This document shows positions 23,689 through 32,263 of a stretch of 64,000 nucleotides of DNA, piece by piece. Source of the DNA: Prauserella cavernicola (GTDB taxonomy: Bacteria > Actinomycetota > Actinomycetes > Mycobacteriales > Pseudonocardiaceae); NCBI RefSeq assembly GCF_016595675.1, contig NZ_JAENJH010000007.1:248001-312000 (forward strand). Reading direction: 5' to 3'. The number at the start of each line of letters is the position of its first letter. Positions within the stretch are counted from its first letter, which is position 1. The notes below the pieces were generated by a model. The model was not told where the DNA came from, did not search any database, and saw only the letters and a list, made by a program, of their open reading frames with translations. Position numbers and translations under genes: made by a program.

Positions 23689-24504
23689 TCAGCCGCGCTG
23701 GAACTCCTCCCAGGTCACCTTCGTCACCTGGGGGCCGTCGTCCTTGCCGTTGTTGGCGAGCCCGTTGCGGCCCTCGAAGTAGTCGCCCGCCTGAGCCTGT
23801 GCCTCGGGCGACATGTCGGTGTCGCTGATCGCGATCGCGTGGATGTGCGCGGCCCAGTCGCCCTGGCTCTCGGTGCGGTGCCAGGCGGCGAAGCCGACCT
23901 CGCGCAGGGCCTTCACGGCCGCGTCGGTGTCGGAGAGCCCCCGCACGGAGAGGTCCACCGCGCCGCCGCCGTCGTGCGTGCCGCCGGAGGCTCCGACGCC
24001 GCCCGCGTTGTAGGAGCCCTGGGTGACGGTGAAGTCCTCGCCGGAGCGCCGCTCCGCGGCCTTGACCATGTCGGCGGTGCGGGTGTTCACGGTCTTGCCG
24101 TCCATCGTGGTCTTCGAACCGACCGTGATCGCCGCGCTGAGCGTGTAGCTGCCCGTGCCCAGTTCGGTCAGCGATCCCTTGCCCGGCAGTCCGCTGGCGG
24201 CGAGCCCGGTGTGGCCGAGCGACTCCTGGTACTCCTGGTAGGCGGTCACGGTGGTGGTGCCGAAGTGCCCGTCGACGTACTTGCCGTCCAGCAGGTCCTT
24301 GTCGGCGAGCGCCTGCTCGACGAGCTTCACACTGTCGCCGGAGCCGGGCGTCACGGACTGGTCGCTCTTGTACGGGTCCCACATCGCGGCCTTGACCACG
24401 GCTTCCATGTTCACCGTGGGTGCGGCCTCGGCGGGGCTCGCGGCCCCGGTGAGTGCGGCGCCGGTCAACGCGGTGATCGCCGCGGCGACGGTCAGCGTGC
24501 GCAT
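23689..24504 (-). CDS. Secreted peptidoglycan-binding M15-type D,D-peptidase
   Basis: 271 residues. The Sec signal peptide ends near ASPAEAA (residue about 28). Residues about 30-110 form a helical peptidoglycan-binding-like domain (VDGHFGTTTVTAYQEYQESLG). Residues about 140-265 carry the M15/VanX-like metal pattern: GTHDGGGAVDL (His and Asp ligands in the x-H-x2-G-x-A-x-D arrangement) and the later WAAHIHAI for the third ligand. It would cut D-Ala cross-links or stem peptides outside the cell. The gene follows the M23 peptidase gene by 30 bases, so the two form a cell-wall hydrolase operon. Confidence 0.85.
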   Translation of the reverse strand: MRTLTVAAAITALTGAALTGAASPAEAAPTVNMEAVVKAAMWDPYKSDQSVTPGSGDSVKLVEQALADKDLLDGKYVDGHFGTTTVTAYQEYQESLGHTGLAASGLPGKGSLTELGTGSYTLSAAITVGSKTTMDGKTVNTRTADMVKAAERRSGEDFTVTQGSYNAGGVGASGGTHDGGGAVDLSVRGLSDTDAAVKALREVGFAAWHRTESQGDWAAHIHAIAISDTDMSPEAQAQAGDYFEGRNGLANNGKDDGPQVTKVTWEEFQRG

Positions 24505-24534
24505 GAGAGTTCCTCCTCGGTGTCGGCGGCCTGG

Positions 24535-25395
24535 TCAGTCGCAGTGCTCGAACGGGCTGGTGAACTTCTCCGAGCCGACGGAGCCGCCCCACTTCACGCA
24601 TTGGCCGGCGGCGGCCTTGCTCACCGGGCCCGCGTAGTAGGTGAAGTCGCCGGAGTCGGTGGCGCGGGTGGATCCCTCGACCTCGAGGAACGCCGAGGCC
24701 GGGCTCTTCTTGTCGAGCGAGCTCTGCTTGAGCGTGGTGACGCAGTTCTTGCCGTTGCCCGCGTTGTAGAGCAGGTAGACGGTGCCCGCCTTACCGAGCG
24801 CGTGCTTGTTGATCACGGAGTAGCCGGACCCGCAGACCTCCTGCGGGGTGTGCGGGTTGCCGCTGCCGCCGTCGCAGGAGTTCTTGCTCGTGAACTCGGT
24901 CTTGCCGGGGTAGGTCACGGCCTTGCCGTCGAGCGTGACGCGCGTGGCCGTGCCGCTCTGGCGCTGCTCGTAGTGCAGGTGCGGCCCGGTGACGCCGCCC
25001 GTGGCGCCCGCCTTGCCGATCCGCGTGCCGAGCGAGACCTTCTGGCCCTTCGACACCTCCTGCGCGGACAGGTGCGCGTAGCGGGTGGTGTGGCCGCCGC
25101 CGTGGTCGATCTCGATCCACTTGCCGTAGCTGGTGCCGCCCTCGTCGCCGACGACCGAGACGGTGCCCCCCGCGGAGGCGAGCACCGGGTCACCGGTGAT
25201 GCCGCTCTTCTGGAAGTCGACCGAGTTGGCCGGGTTGTGGCCGTCGAAGGTGGCGGCGGTCGCGGTGTAGCCGCAGGTGAACGGCATCTGGTAGTTGGGC
25301 GCCGCCGAGGCGGGGGCCGCGCCCGTGGTCAGCATCGTGGCGAGGGTGGTGGCGGCGACGGCGCCCGCCGCGGTGACGGATCGGACGAGGGGCAT
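24535..25395 (-). CDS. Secreted M23 (LytM-type) zinc metallopeptidase
   Basis: 286 residues. The signal peptide ends at APASAAPN (about residue 32). The LytM core has HNPANSVDF (H-x-D-type zinc ligands), the GKWIEIDHGGGHTTRYAHLS motif and GPHLHYEQRQ with the H-x-H ligand pair. A C-terminal beta-rich domain of about 100 residues (GYSVINKHALGKAGTVYLLY to the end), with paired cysteines, resembles a secreted binding module. M23 enzymes cut interpeptide bridges. It is first in the operon with the M15 peptidase. Confidence 0.92.
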   Translation of the reverse strand: MPLVRSVTAAGAVAATTLATMLTTGAAPASAAPNYQMPFTCGYTATAATFDGHNPANSVDFQKSGITGDPVLASAGGTVSVVGDEGGTSYGKWIEIDHGGGHTTRYAHLSAQEVSKGQKVSLGTRIGKAGATGGVTGPHLHYEQRQSGTATRVTLDGKAVTYPGKTEFTSKNSCDGGSGNPHTPQEVCGSGYSVINKHALGKAGTVYLLYNAGNGKNCVTTLKQSSLDKKSPASAFLEVEGSTRATDSGDFTYYAGPVSKAAAGQCVKWGGSVGSEKFTSPFEHCD

Positions 25396-25444
25396 GGGTT
25401 CCTCCAGGACTGTCGTGCCGGAACGTGGCCGGAAAACGCGCTCA

Positions 25445-25525
25445 CTACGGGTGGCGGTATCCCTCCCCGGTGCGGATCGGGGCCGGCGCGACCGCGATGG
25501 CGAGCCGGGAGCGGAGCGTGGTCAT
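25445..25525 (-). CDS. Possible 26-residue leader peptide upstream of the M23 gene
   Basis: The frame begins MTTLRSRLAIAVAPAPIR, ends GYRHP, and has GGGAAGGA 8 bases before its ATG at 25525. It stops 49 bases before the M23 start. It may be a translated upstream ORF controlling the hydrolase operon, or a chance frame in GC-rich DNA; conservation is needed to decide. Confidence 0.3.
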   Translation of the reverse strand: MTTLRSRLAIAVAPAPIRTGEGYRHP

Positions 25526-25693
25526 CGGGCCGGTCCTTCCCGTCGGGTGGAGGCGGTGGGTACAACCATGACCAGGCCCGAGCGGCGTCCGATACCCCGC
25601 ATTCGATCTTCTTGACGTCAGATCGTGGCCGTCTGACAGCGGCCCCACCTGGGTTGACACCGCTGTTTTGCCTGTTCAGGGCACCGACTGTCG

Positions 25694-25709
25694 TCCTATC
25701 GTGTTAGGA
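25694..25709. promoter_or_regulatory. Palindromic operator candidate over a -10 element
   Basis: The perfect inverted repeat TCCTA-TCGTGT-TAGGA overlaps TAGGAT (25705-25710), a likely -10 for the HTH-NBR1 gene. It could be that protein's own binding site. Confidence 0.45.
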
Positions 25710-25809
25710 TCCAACCCGACACGGAAAGTGACGATCCGGCCGTGTCAACCCGACGGATCCGCGGCGCGTTCGCGTGGTCGCCAGCACTGGTACGCCCGGG
25801 GAGGACAGC

Positions 25810-26748
25810 GTGCCCAGCCCGAAGATGGTGGAGCGGCCGGCGGCCCTCGAGGAGTTCGTGGCTTCGCTGCGGCGGCTACGCGAGCGGGCGGGCGATCCGT
25901 CGTTTCGCCGCATGGCGTCGAAGTCCGGAGCCGTCTCACACGCGACCCTGCACCTCACCGTCACCGGTCACCGGCTGCAGCCGTGGGAGACCGTGCGGGA
26001 GTTCGTGCGGGCCTGCGACGGGGACGAGGACGAGTGGCACGCCCGCTGGCAGCGCACCCGGGACGCCCTCGCCGACGGCGCCGGCACCTGCGGTTCGGCC
26101 GACAGTGGTGACATCGGCGAGCCCCGGACGGCCGATGACCCGGAACCGGCGGAACCGGCGGCAGCGGTGCGGGCCGCCCCGCTGCCCGCACCAAGGGACG
26201 CTGTCGGCGTGCCCGTCCCGGCCGCCGGGACTCCGGAGCGGCCGCGTCCGTGGTGGCGTTCGGCTCCGGTGACCGCGGGTCTGGTGGCCGTGGTCGTCGC
26301 GTTGGTGGCCGTGGTCGTGGTCCTGGTGGCGAACCCGGGTGATCAGCCACCCTCCGAGCAGTCGGTCGCCGCCGCGAGCGGCTCGCTGCATCCCGGCGAC
26401 GCGACGCGGTTCGTCGGCGACGTGACCATTCCCGACGGCACCGAGGTCCGTCCCGGTTCACAGTTCGTCAAGGTGTGGGAGCTCCAGAACACCGGTTCGG
26501 TGGAGTGGCGGCAGCGCCATCTCCAGCGCATCGACCTGCCGATCGGCCAGGACGACTGCCGCACGCCGGAACGCATCCCGGTCACCGACACGGCCCCGCG
26601 GGAGCACGTGCAGATCACCGTCACCGTGCGCGCGCCCGCCACCGCGCCCGCCGACTGCAAGGTGCGCTGGAAGATGGTCGACGACTCGGGTCGCGAGCTG
26701 CTGCCCGGCTACCGGCCGATCTTCTTCGAGGTGCGCGTGCGGTCCTGA
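25810..26748 (+). CDS. HTH - transmembrane - NBR1-Ig-like domain protein
   Basis: 312 residues. Residues about 8-85 are an XRE-like helical domain of the actinobacterial kind (SLRRLRERAGDPSFRRMASKS, then SHATLHLTVTGHRLQPWETV). Then come an acidic, proline-rich linker and one membrane helix (residues about 158-178, AGLVAVVVALVAVVVVLVA). The outside C-terminal domain (about 195-312) matches the NBR1/FW Ig-like fold, with GSQFVKVWELQNTGSVEW and CKVRWKMVDDSGRELLPGYRPIFF. The DNA-binding-like part faces the cytoplasm and the Ig domain the wall, like a membrane-tethered sensor. The GTG at 25810 has GGGAGGACA just ahead. Function is not known. Confidence 0.8.
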   Translation: MPSPKMVERPAALEEFVASLRRLRERAGDPSFRRMASKSGAVSHATLHLTVTGHRLQPWETVREFVRACDGDEDEWHARWQRTRDALADGAGTCGSADSGDIGEPRTADDPEPAEPAAAVRAAPLPAPRDAVGVPVPAAGTPERPRPWWRSAPVTAGLVAVVVALVAVVVVLVANPGDQPPSEQSVAAASGSLHPGDATRFVGDVTIPDGTEVRPGSQFVKVWELQNTGSVEWRQRHLQRIDLPIGQDDCRTPERIPVTDTAPREHVQITVTVRAPATAPADCKVRWKMVDDSGRELLPGYRPIFFEVRVRS

Positions 26749-26927
26749 CCGGAGGGTGTTCCCCGAGACTCCGGCCCCCTTTCCGGTGCTGTGCTTCGAA
26801 TGTCCGGTTCCCGGCTCGTCCGTGGCCGGAGGATCAGCCGGACGGCCGGTGGCGCGTGGCGGCGTGGTGACACCATGATCGTCCGATGCCCGCGCTCCCG
26901 CGGGCCCGTGGGGAGGATGGGACGCGA

Positions 26928-27734
26928 ATGTACGAAGCTCCGGGCACGCCGTGCTGGGTCGAGCTCGCGACACCGGATCTGGACCGGTCGATGCGGTTCT
27001 TCCAGGACGTCTACGGCTGGCAGTTCACCCAGGCCGCGCCCGGCAGCGACTACTGGATCGCGCTGCTGTTCGGCGAGCCCGTCGCCGGGTTCCGCAGGCA
27101 CACCACGTCGGTGATCGACTGGACCGTGTACCTCGCGACCGACGACGTGGTGGCGACGGCGGGCCACGCCCAGCAGCTCGGCGGAACGCTGCTGCAGAGC
27201 CAGACCGAGGTCGTGCCGGGTGTCGGCTCGAAGGTGCTCGTCGACGACCCGTCCGGGGCCACGTTCGGGCTGTTGCAGCCCGTGGGCGCGCGGCCGTTCA
27301 CCGCGGGTGTGCCGGGCGCGCTGATCTGGCTGGAGTTCGTCACGCGCAGCGCCACGCTGGCCGACCGGTTCTTCGGCAGCCTGTTCGGCTACGAGCAGAC
27401 CCAGTTCGGCGACGCCAGGACGCTCGACTACGTCGTCTACTCCAGCGGCGAGCACTCGGTGGTGGGCCGCGTGCGCATGGCCAGGGACACCCCGGCCGAC
27501 GTGCCGCCTCGCTGGATCGCGCACTTCGCCGTGGACCCCGACATCGGCTTCGACCGCACCCTGCACGCCGCGCGCACCGCGGGAGCGCGCCTGCGCTTTC
27601 GCCCCTACACCAACGCGCTCGGCAAGGTCGCCGTGCTGTCCGACCCGCTCGGCACCCGGTTCGCGATCATCGACCCCGCGCTGGCGTCGAGCTGGGACCA
27701 CCACTCGGCCGCCGACGACCCCTACGGCGACTGA
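26928..27734 (+). CDS. Two-domain VOC (glyoxalase-like) protein
   Basis: 268 residues. Two tandem VOC domains (about 8-125 and 138-265) start with GTPCWVELATPDLDRSMRFF and GALIWLEFVTRSATLADRFF, the latter followed by GSLFGYEQTQFGD. This layout resembles the mycobacterial CFP30B/hydroxylase-type proteins. The ATG at 26928 is preceded by GGGAGGATGGG. It is probably monocistronic. The biochemical role is unknown; a small-molecule binding or isomerase/dioxygenase activity is typical of the fold. Confidence 0.85.
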   Translation: MYEAPGTPCWVELATPDLDRSMRFFQDVYGWQFTQAAPGSDYWIALLFGEPVAGFRRHTTSVIDWTVYLATDDVVATAGHAQQLGGTLLQSQTEVVPGVGSKVLVDDPSGATFGLLQPVGARPFTAGVPGALIWLEFVTRSATLADRFFGSLFGYEQTQFGDARTLDYVVYSSGEHSVVGRVRMARDTPADVPPRWIAHFAVDPDIGFDRTLHAARTAGARLRFRPYTNALGKVAVLSDPLGTRFAIIDPALASSWDHHSAADDPYGD

Positions 27735-27858
27735 GCGTTCCGGCCCCTGCGTATTGTGGTCGCGATGTCCGGTTTTCGCGCGCGCAGGCGGAACCGGAGC
27801 GTGACGGTGGACGTCCGATGAGGACGGTCGGTGGACAGGGCATGAGGAGATCGGGGCC

Positions 27859-28479
27859 ATGAGCGGAATCGTCGCGGGGCCGCCCCCGCTCGTGGAGATC
27901 ACGCCGTCGCGCAGCAGCATGGTGCGGACCGTGGCGGTCATGGGTCTGGCGGTGGGCGTCCTCGGCATCGCGGCCGTGGGGTCCAGCGCGCCGGGGGTGA
28001 TGGCGGGCGTCGCGGGACTGCTGGCGCCCTTCTTCGCTCTCGTCGTGCTGTACCAGAAGCGGGCGCGGGTGACGCTGACCCACACGGAGTTCGGTACGAC
28101 GGCGCTGTTCGGGACCCGGCGTACCTCCCGCGCGGAGATCGGCGCCGTGGTGCGGGCGACCCTGCCCCCGCCTCCGCGTGGTGGCAGCGGCCCGATTCAC
28201 AACGTGTTCGTCGTCGACCGGAGCGGGAACAAGGTGGCGCGCCTCTACGACACGCTCTACGCGCGCGCCGACCTGGACCGGCTGGTCGCCGAGCTCCGCG
28301 TGCCCGTGTACGGCCCCGACCCGGGCCACGTCGTCACCGCGAAACAGCTCGGCGAGCAGTTCCCCGGGCTGGTGCCGTGGATCGAGCGCAGGGTGTTCCT
28401 GGCCGCGGCGCTGATCTCGGTCGGCGTTCTCGTGTTCGCGATCGTGCTGGCCGTGATCATCTACGAGCTCTACTACTGA
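27859..28479 (+). CDS. Membrane protein with PH-like domain, function unknown
   Basis: 206 residues. Two hydrophobic helices near the start (about 22-62) are followed by a soluble segment of about 110 residues (RARVTLTHTEFGTTALFGTRRTSRAEIG and on) with the strand pattern of bacterial PH-like/DUF domains, and one C-terminal helix (about 172-203). The ATG follows a weak GAGATCGGGGCC. It stands alone between a VOC gene and an aldehyde dehydrogenase gene. I do not recognise a specific family. Confidence 0.7.
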   Translation: MSGIVAGPPPLVEITPSRSSMVRTVAVMGLAVGVLGIAAVGSSAPGVMAGVAGLLAPFFALVVLYQKRARVTLTHTEFGTTALFGTRRTSRAEIGAVVRATLPPPPRGGSGPIHNVFVVDRSGNKVARLYDTLYARADLDRLVAELRVPVYGPDPGHVVTAKQLGEQFPGLVPWIERRVFLAAALISVGVLVFAIVLAVIIYELYY

Positions 28480-28585
28480 GTCGCGCTCGAGCACCCGGGA
28501 CACCTGGCGGGGTAGCGTGCGGTGACGGGTGCGTGCGCGGGTGCCACCGGCCGCGCGCCGCGGTGACCACGCGCAGGAGGGCGAC

Positions 28586-30058
28586 ATGGCCGAGCTCGAA
28601 CGCTTCCACCTCACGATCGGCGGCGAACCGGCGCAGGCGCGTTCGGGAGCGACGTTCGAGTCGCAGAACCCCTACACCGGGCGGCCGTGGGCGATGGTGC
28701 CCGACGGCGGTCCCGAGGACGTGGACGCCGCGGTCGAGGCGGCCCGCGCCGCGCTGACCGGCGAGTGGGCGTCGCTGACCGGCTTCGCCAGAGCCGCCCT
28801 GCTGCGGCGCCTCGGCGACCTCGTGACCCGCGACGCCGAACGCCTCGCCACGCTGGAGGTGTACGACTCCGGCAAGCTCTACCGCGAGATGCTGGGGCAG
28901 CTGCGCGGGCTGGGCACGTGGTTCCACTACTTCGCCGGCCTCGCCGACAAGCTCGAGGGCAGGCAGATCCCGTCGCCCAATCCCGACTACCTCGTCTACA
29001 CGCGCAAGGAGCCCGTGGGCGTGGTCGCCGCGATCACGCCGTGGAACTCGCCGCTGCTGCTGATGACCTGGAAACTCGCACCCGCATTGGCGGCGGGCTG
29101 CACCGTGGTGGTGAAACCCTCCGAGCACTCCCCGGCGGCGACGCTGGCGTTCGGCGACCTGGTGGCCGAGGCCGGGTTCCCTCCCGGAGTGGTCAACGTG
29201 GTGGCGGGGCTGTCTCGTGAGACCGGCGCGCGGCTCGCGTCGCACCCCGGGGTGGACAAGGTCGCGTTCACCGGTTCGACGGCCACCGGCAGGGCCGTGG
29301 CGAGGGCCGCCGCCGACAACCTCAGCGCGGTGACGCTGGAGCTGGGCGGCAAGTCGCCGCAGGTGGTGTTTCCCGACGCGGACCTGAAAGCCGCGGCCAA
29401 CGGGGTGATCGCGGGGGTTTTCGCGGCCACCGGGCAGACGTGCATGGCGGGTTCCCGGCTGATCGTGCACGCCGACGTCCACGACGAGCTGGTCCGGCTC
29501 GTGGCCGAGCGTGCCTCGGCGATCCGGCTCGGCGACCCGTTCGACCCGGAGACCGAGATGGGCCCGGTCGCCAACGCGCCGCAGTACGAGAAGGTGCTCG
29601 GCTACCTCGACACCGCGCGCGACGAGGGCGCCACGGTGGCCTGCGGGGGCGGCGCGGCGGAACTGGGCGGGCTGTTCGTGCGGCCGACCGTGCTCACCGG
29701 GGTCGGACCCGGGTCGACGATCGTGCGCGAGGAGGTCTTCGGGCCGGTGCTGTCGGCGTTGACGTTCTCCGGCGAGGACGAGGCGATCGCGCTGGCCAAC
29801 GACACCCGGTTCGGGCTCGCGGGCGCGGTGTGGACCAAGGACGTGCACCGGGCGCACCGGGTCGCGGCCAGGATCAGGGCGGGCAGCGTGTGGATCAACG
29901 CCTACCGCGTGGTGGCGCCGAGCGTGCCGTTCGGCGGGTTCCAGTCCTCGGGCCTGGGCAGGGAGAACGGCATCGACGCGATCAACGCCTACACCGAGGA
30001 CAAGGCCGTGTGGGTGGAGCTCACCGGCGGTACCCGCGACCCGTTCACCCTCGGCTGA
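28586..30058 (+). CDS. NAD(P)-dependent aldehyde dehydrogenase
   Basis: 490 residues, the full class length. Landmarks are PVGVVAAITPWNSPLLLMTW, KPSEHSPAATLAFGDL, the nucleotide loop FTGSTATGRAVARAAADN, the catalytic Glu in VTLELGGKSPQVVF and the nucleophile Cys in GQTCMAGSRL, and the late EEVFGPVLSALTF. The ATG at 28586 has AGGAGGGCGAC directly before it; 19 extra residues from an upstream start are unlikely. It oxidises an aldehyde to its acid in the cytoplasm; the closest families are betaine/aminomuconic-semialdehyde type. No pathway partner is adjacent. Confidence 0.92.
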   Translation: MAELERFHLTIGGEPAQARSGATFESQNPYTGRPWAMVPDGGPEDVDAAVEAARAALTGEWASLTGFARAALLRRLGDLVTRDAERLATLEVYDSGKLYREMLGQLRGLGTWFHYFAGLADKLEGRQIPSPNPDYLVYTRKEPVGVVAAITPWNSPLLLMTWKLAPALAAGCTVVVKPSEHSPAATLAFGDLVAEAGFPPGVVNVVAGLSRETGARLASHPGVDKVAFTGSTATGRAVARAAADNLSAVTLELGGKSPQVVFPDADLKAAANGVIAGVFAATGQTCMAGSRLIVHADVHDELVRLVAERASAIRLGDPFDPETEMGPVANAPQYEKVLGYLDTARDEGATVACGGGAAELGGLFVRPTVLTGVGPGSTIVREEVFGPVLSALTFSGEDEAIALANDTRFGLAGAVWTKDVHRAHRVAARIRAGSVWINAYRVVAPSVPFGGFQSSGLGRENGIDAINAYTEDKAVWVELTGGTRDPFTLG

Positions 30059-30122
30059 GCGGCCGGTGCGTCCACGTAGGACGGTGAGCGGGTGCGGCGC
30101 GAACCGCCGTCGCGGGAGGTTG

Positions 30123-30141
30123 CCAGGGTGGCCTAACCTTC
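30123..30141 (+). promoter_or_regulatory. Probable IdeR iron box before the FecCD permeases
   Basis: 12 of 19 positions match the IdeR consensus, with the right half GGCCTAACCT strongest. It ends 4 bases before the GTG start of the first permease, the same tight spacing as the other two boxes in the window. Confidence 0.55.
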
Positions 30142-30145
30142 AGGT

Positions 30146-31192
30146 GTGACGGTGGGGATCGGGGGCGCCCGGAGCGATCGGGTGCGACGGGCGCGGTCCC
30201 GGCCCGTGCGACTGGCCATCGGGTTACTCGCGGCCGTGGCGCTGCTGCTGGGCTGCGGGGTGCTGAGCCTGCTGACCGGATCGGAACCGGTGGCCTTCGG
30301 CGACGTGCTGCGGGTACTGGTCGCCGACGACCGTAGCGAACCGGCGATCATCGTGCACGACCTGCGGATGCCACGCACCGTGGTGGGGATCTGCGTCGGG
30401 ATCGCGCTCGGGCTCGCCGGCGCGCTGATGCAGTCACTGACGCGCAACCCGATCGCCGACCCCGGCGTGCTCGGCATCAATGCGGGCGCCGCGTTCGGCG
30501 TGCTGGTCGCCATCGTGGGCCTGGGCATCGGGAGCTTCACCGGCTACGTGTGGTTCGCCTTCCTCGGGGCCACCCTCAGCACCACCCTGGTCTACGCGAT
30601 CGGAGGCAGGGGCGACGACAGCGGTGCGCCGGTGCGCCTCGCGCTCGCCGGCACCGCCATCGGCGCGGCGCTGGTCTCGGCCACCGAGGCGATGGTCTTT
30701 CTCGACCCCAAGGCGTTCGACGAGTACCGCTTCTGGATCGTCGGCGACATCGCCAAACCCGAGCTGGGCGTGGTCTGGCAGCTGCTGCCGTTCCTGCTCG
30801 CCGGGACCGTCCTGGCGCTCTCGCTGGGCCCGCGGCTCAACGCGATCGCGCTGGGGGAGGAGCTGGGCACGGCACTCGGTGTCGGGCTGCTGCGTACCCG
30901 GGTGCTGGTGGGTGTTTCGGTGCTGGTGCTGGCCGGTCTGGCCACGGCGGCGGCGGGACCGATCGGGTTCGTCGGGCTGGCCGCGCCGCACCTGGCGCGC
31001 GCGGTGACCGGACCGGACCAGCGCTGGGTCCTGCCCTACGCCGGAGTGTTCGGCGCGGTGCTGGTGCTGCTCGCCGACGTGGTGGGCCGCGTGGTGCTGC
31101 CTTCCGGCGAGCTGCGGGTGGCCATCCTGACCGCGATCGTCGGAGCGCCACTGTTCGTCGCGCTGGTCCGGCGCCGGAGGGCAGCCGCATGA
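30146..31192 (+). CDS. Iron-siderophore ABC transporter permease, FecCD family (first)
   Basis: 348 residues with about 9-10 membrane helices. FecCD landmarks are RMPRTVVGICVGIALGLAGA, MQSLTRNPIADPGVLGINAGAAFGV, LGVGLLRTRVLVGVSVLVL and GPIGFVGLAAPHLARAVTG, the last being the coupling region for the ATPase. GTG start. It overlaps the second permease gene by ATGA and would form a heterodimer with it. No ATP-binding protein gene follows, so the ATPase must be shared or lie elsewhere. Confidence 0.94.
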   Translation: MTVGIGGARSDRVRRARSRPVRLAIGLLAAVALLLGCGVLSLLTGSEPVAFGDVLRVLVADDRSEPAIIVHDLRMPRTVVGICVGIALGLAGALMQSLTRNPIADPGVLGINAGAAFGVLVAIVGLGIGSFTGYVWFAFLGATLSTTLVYAIGGRGDDSGAPVRLALAGTAIGAALVSATEAMVFLDPKAFDEYRFWIVGDIAKPELGVVWQLLPFLLAGTVLALSLGPRLNAIALGEELGTALGVGLLRTRVLVGVSVLVLAGLATAAAGPIGFVGLAAPHLARAVTGPDQRWVLPYAGVFGAVLVLLADVVGRVVLPSGELRVAILTAIVGAPLFVALVRRRRAAA

Positions 31193-32232
31193 GCACCAGA
31201 ACCGTGCGCGCGGCGGGACTGTCGGCGCGTTACGCGACCCGGCCCGCCACGGCGAGCGGGCTGCTCGCGCTCCTGCTGCTGGCCCTGACGGGGTACGCGC
31301 TGACGGTGGGCGAGCTGCCGATCTCGCTCGGCGAGGCGCTCGGGATGCTCGCCGGTGAGCCCGGTCCGTCCGGAGTGGACTACGTCTTCTGGACGGTGCG
31401 GCTGCCGAGGGTGCTCACGGCCCTGCTGGTCGGTGCCGCGCTGGGGGTGAGCGGCGCGATCCTGCAGAGCCTGTCCCGCAACCCGCTCGGCAGCCCCGAC
31501 GTGCTCGGCTTCGCGGGCGGTGCCGCGACCGGTGCGCTGGTGCAGATCCTGGTGCTCGGTGGTGGCGCGCTCGCCGTCGCGCTGAGCGCGCTCGCGGGTG
31601 CGTTCGTCACCGCGGCGCTCGTCTACCTGCTCGCCTACCGCAGGGGAGTGCCGGGACACCGGCTGGTATTGGTCGGAATCGGCATCGGCGCGCTGCTGAT
31701 GTCGCTCAACCGTTATCTGCTGGTCTCGGCCGAGGTCGACGACGCGTTCCGCGCCGCGGTGTGGCTGACCGGCAGCCTGCTCGACCGCACCTGGGACCAC
31801 GTCACCATCGGCACGATCGCGGTCGCGGTGCTGGTTCCCGTGGCGGTACTGCTGCTGCGCAGGCTCTCGCTGCTCGAACTGGGCGACGAGCTCAGCACCG
31901 GTCTCGGCGTCCCGGTAGGACAGACGCGGCTGCAGCTGTTCGCCGTGTCCGTGGGCCTCGCCGGCGCGGCCACCGCGGCGGCGGGTCCGGTCGCGTTCGT
32001 CGCGCTGGCCGCGCCACACCTCGCCCGGCGGCTGCTGCGCTCCGCGGGCCCGAGCCTGGTCGGGTCCGGACTCGTCGGCGCCGTGCTGCTGCTCGGCTCC
32101 GATGTGGCCGCACAGCAGCTGTTCCCGACCGGGGAGCTGCCCGTCGGCGTCGCCACGGGCGTGCTCGGCGGCGTGTACCTGGCGACGCTGCTCGGACGGC
32201 ACTGGAGCCGGCGCCCGGCGGCGAGCGGGTGA
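31189..32232 (+). CDS. Iron-siderophore ABC transporter permease, FecCD family (second)
   Basis: 347 residues. Same fold as its neighbour: RLPRVLTALLVGAALGVSGA, LQSLSRNPLGSPDVLGFAGG, LGVPVGQTRLQLFAVSVGLA and GPVAFVALAAPHLARRLL. The ATG at 31189 overlaps the previous stop, so translation is coupled. A 16-bp terminator stem straddles its stop codon. Confidence 0.94.
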   Translation: MSTRTVRAAGLSARYATRPATASGLLALLLLALTGYALTVGELPISLGEALGMLAGEPGPSGVDYVFWTVRLPRVLTALLVGAALGVSGAILQSLSRNPLGSPDVLGFAGGAATGALVQILVLGGGALAVALSALAGAFVTAALVYLLAYRRGVPGHRLVLVGIGIGALLMSLNRYLLVSAEVDDAFRAAVWLTGSLLDRTWDHVTIGTIAVAVLVPVAVLLLRRLSLLELGDELSTGLGVPVGQTRLQLFAVSVGLAGAATAAAGPVAFVALAAPHLARRLLRSAGPSLVGSGLVGAVLLLGSDVAAQQLFPTGELPVGVATGVLGGVYLATLLGRHWSRRPAASG

Positions 32233-32261
32233 GCGGCCGGAGTCGCGGCCGCTCACCCGCT
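32224..32261. terminator. Bidirectional terminator between convergent siderophore operons
   Basis: A 16-bp perfect stem (AGCGGGTGAGCGGCCG with its complement) and a 6-base loop overlap the permease stop and end 3 bases before the binding-protein stop. Confidence 0.8.
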
Positions 32262-32263
32262 GT

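Larger units (their letters stand above)
25396..25809. other. 414-base divergent intergenic region
   Basis: It separates the minus-strand peptidase operon from the plus-strand HTH gene. It holds the 26-residue frame, an unpaired TTGACA (25654-25659), a palindrome TCCTA-N6-TAGGA (25694-25709) whose right arm overlaps a -10-like TAGGAT (25705-25710), and a hairpin GACACGG (25718-25724)/CCGTGTC (25740-25746). I looked for a c-di-AMP (ydaO) riboswitch, common before such hydrolases, and could not recognise one. Confidence 0.6.

Noticed and set aside
23092-25707. 871-codon plus-strand frame across the NADAR and peptidase genes
   Set aside because: Low-complexity Gly/Ala/Arg translation; the minus-strand proteins have signal peptides and catalytic motifs.
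25396-25809. c-di-AMP (ydaO-yuaA) riboswitch upstream of the M23 peptidase
   Set aside because: Common before actinobacterial wall hydrolases, but I could not find its conserved core in the minus-strand leader.
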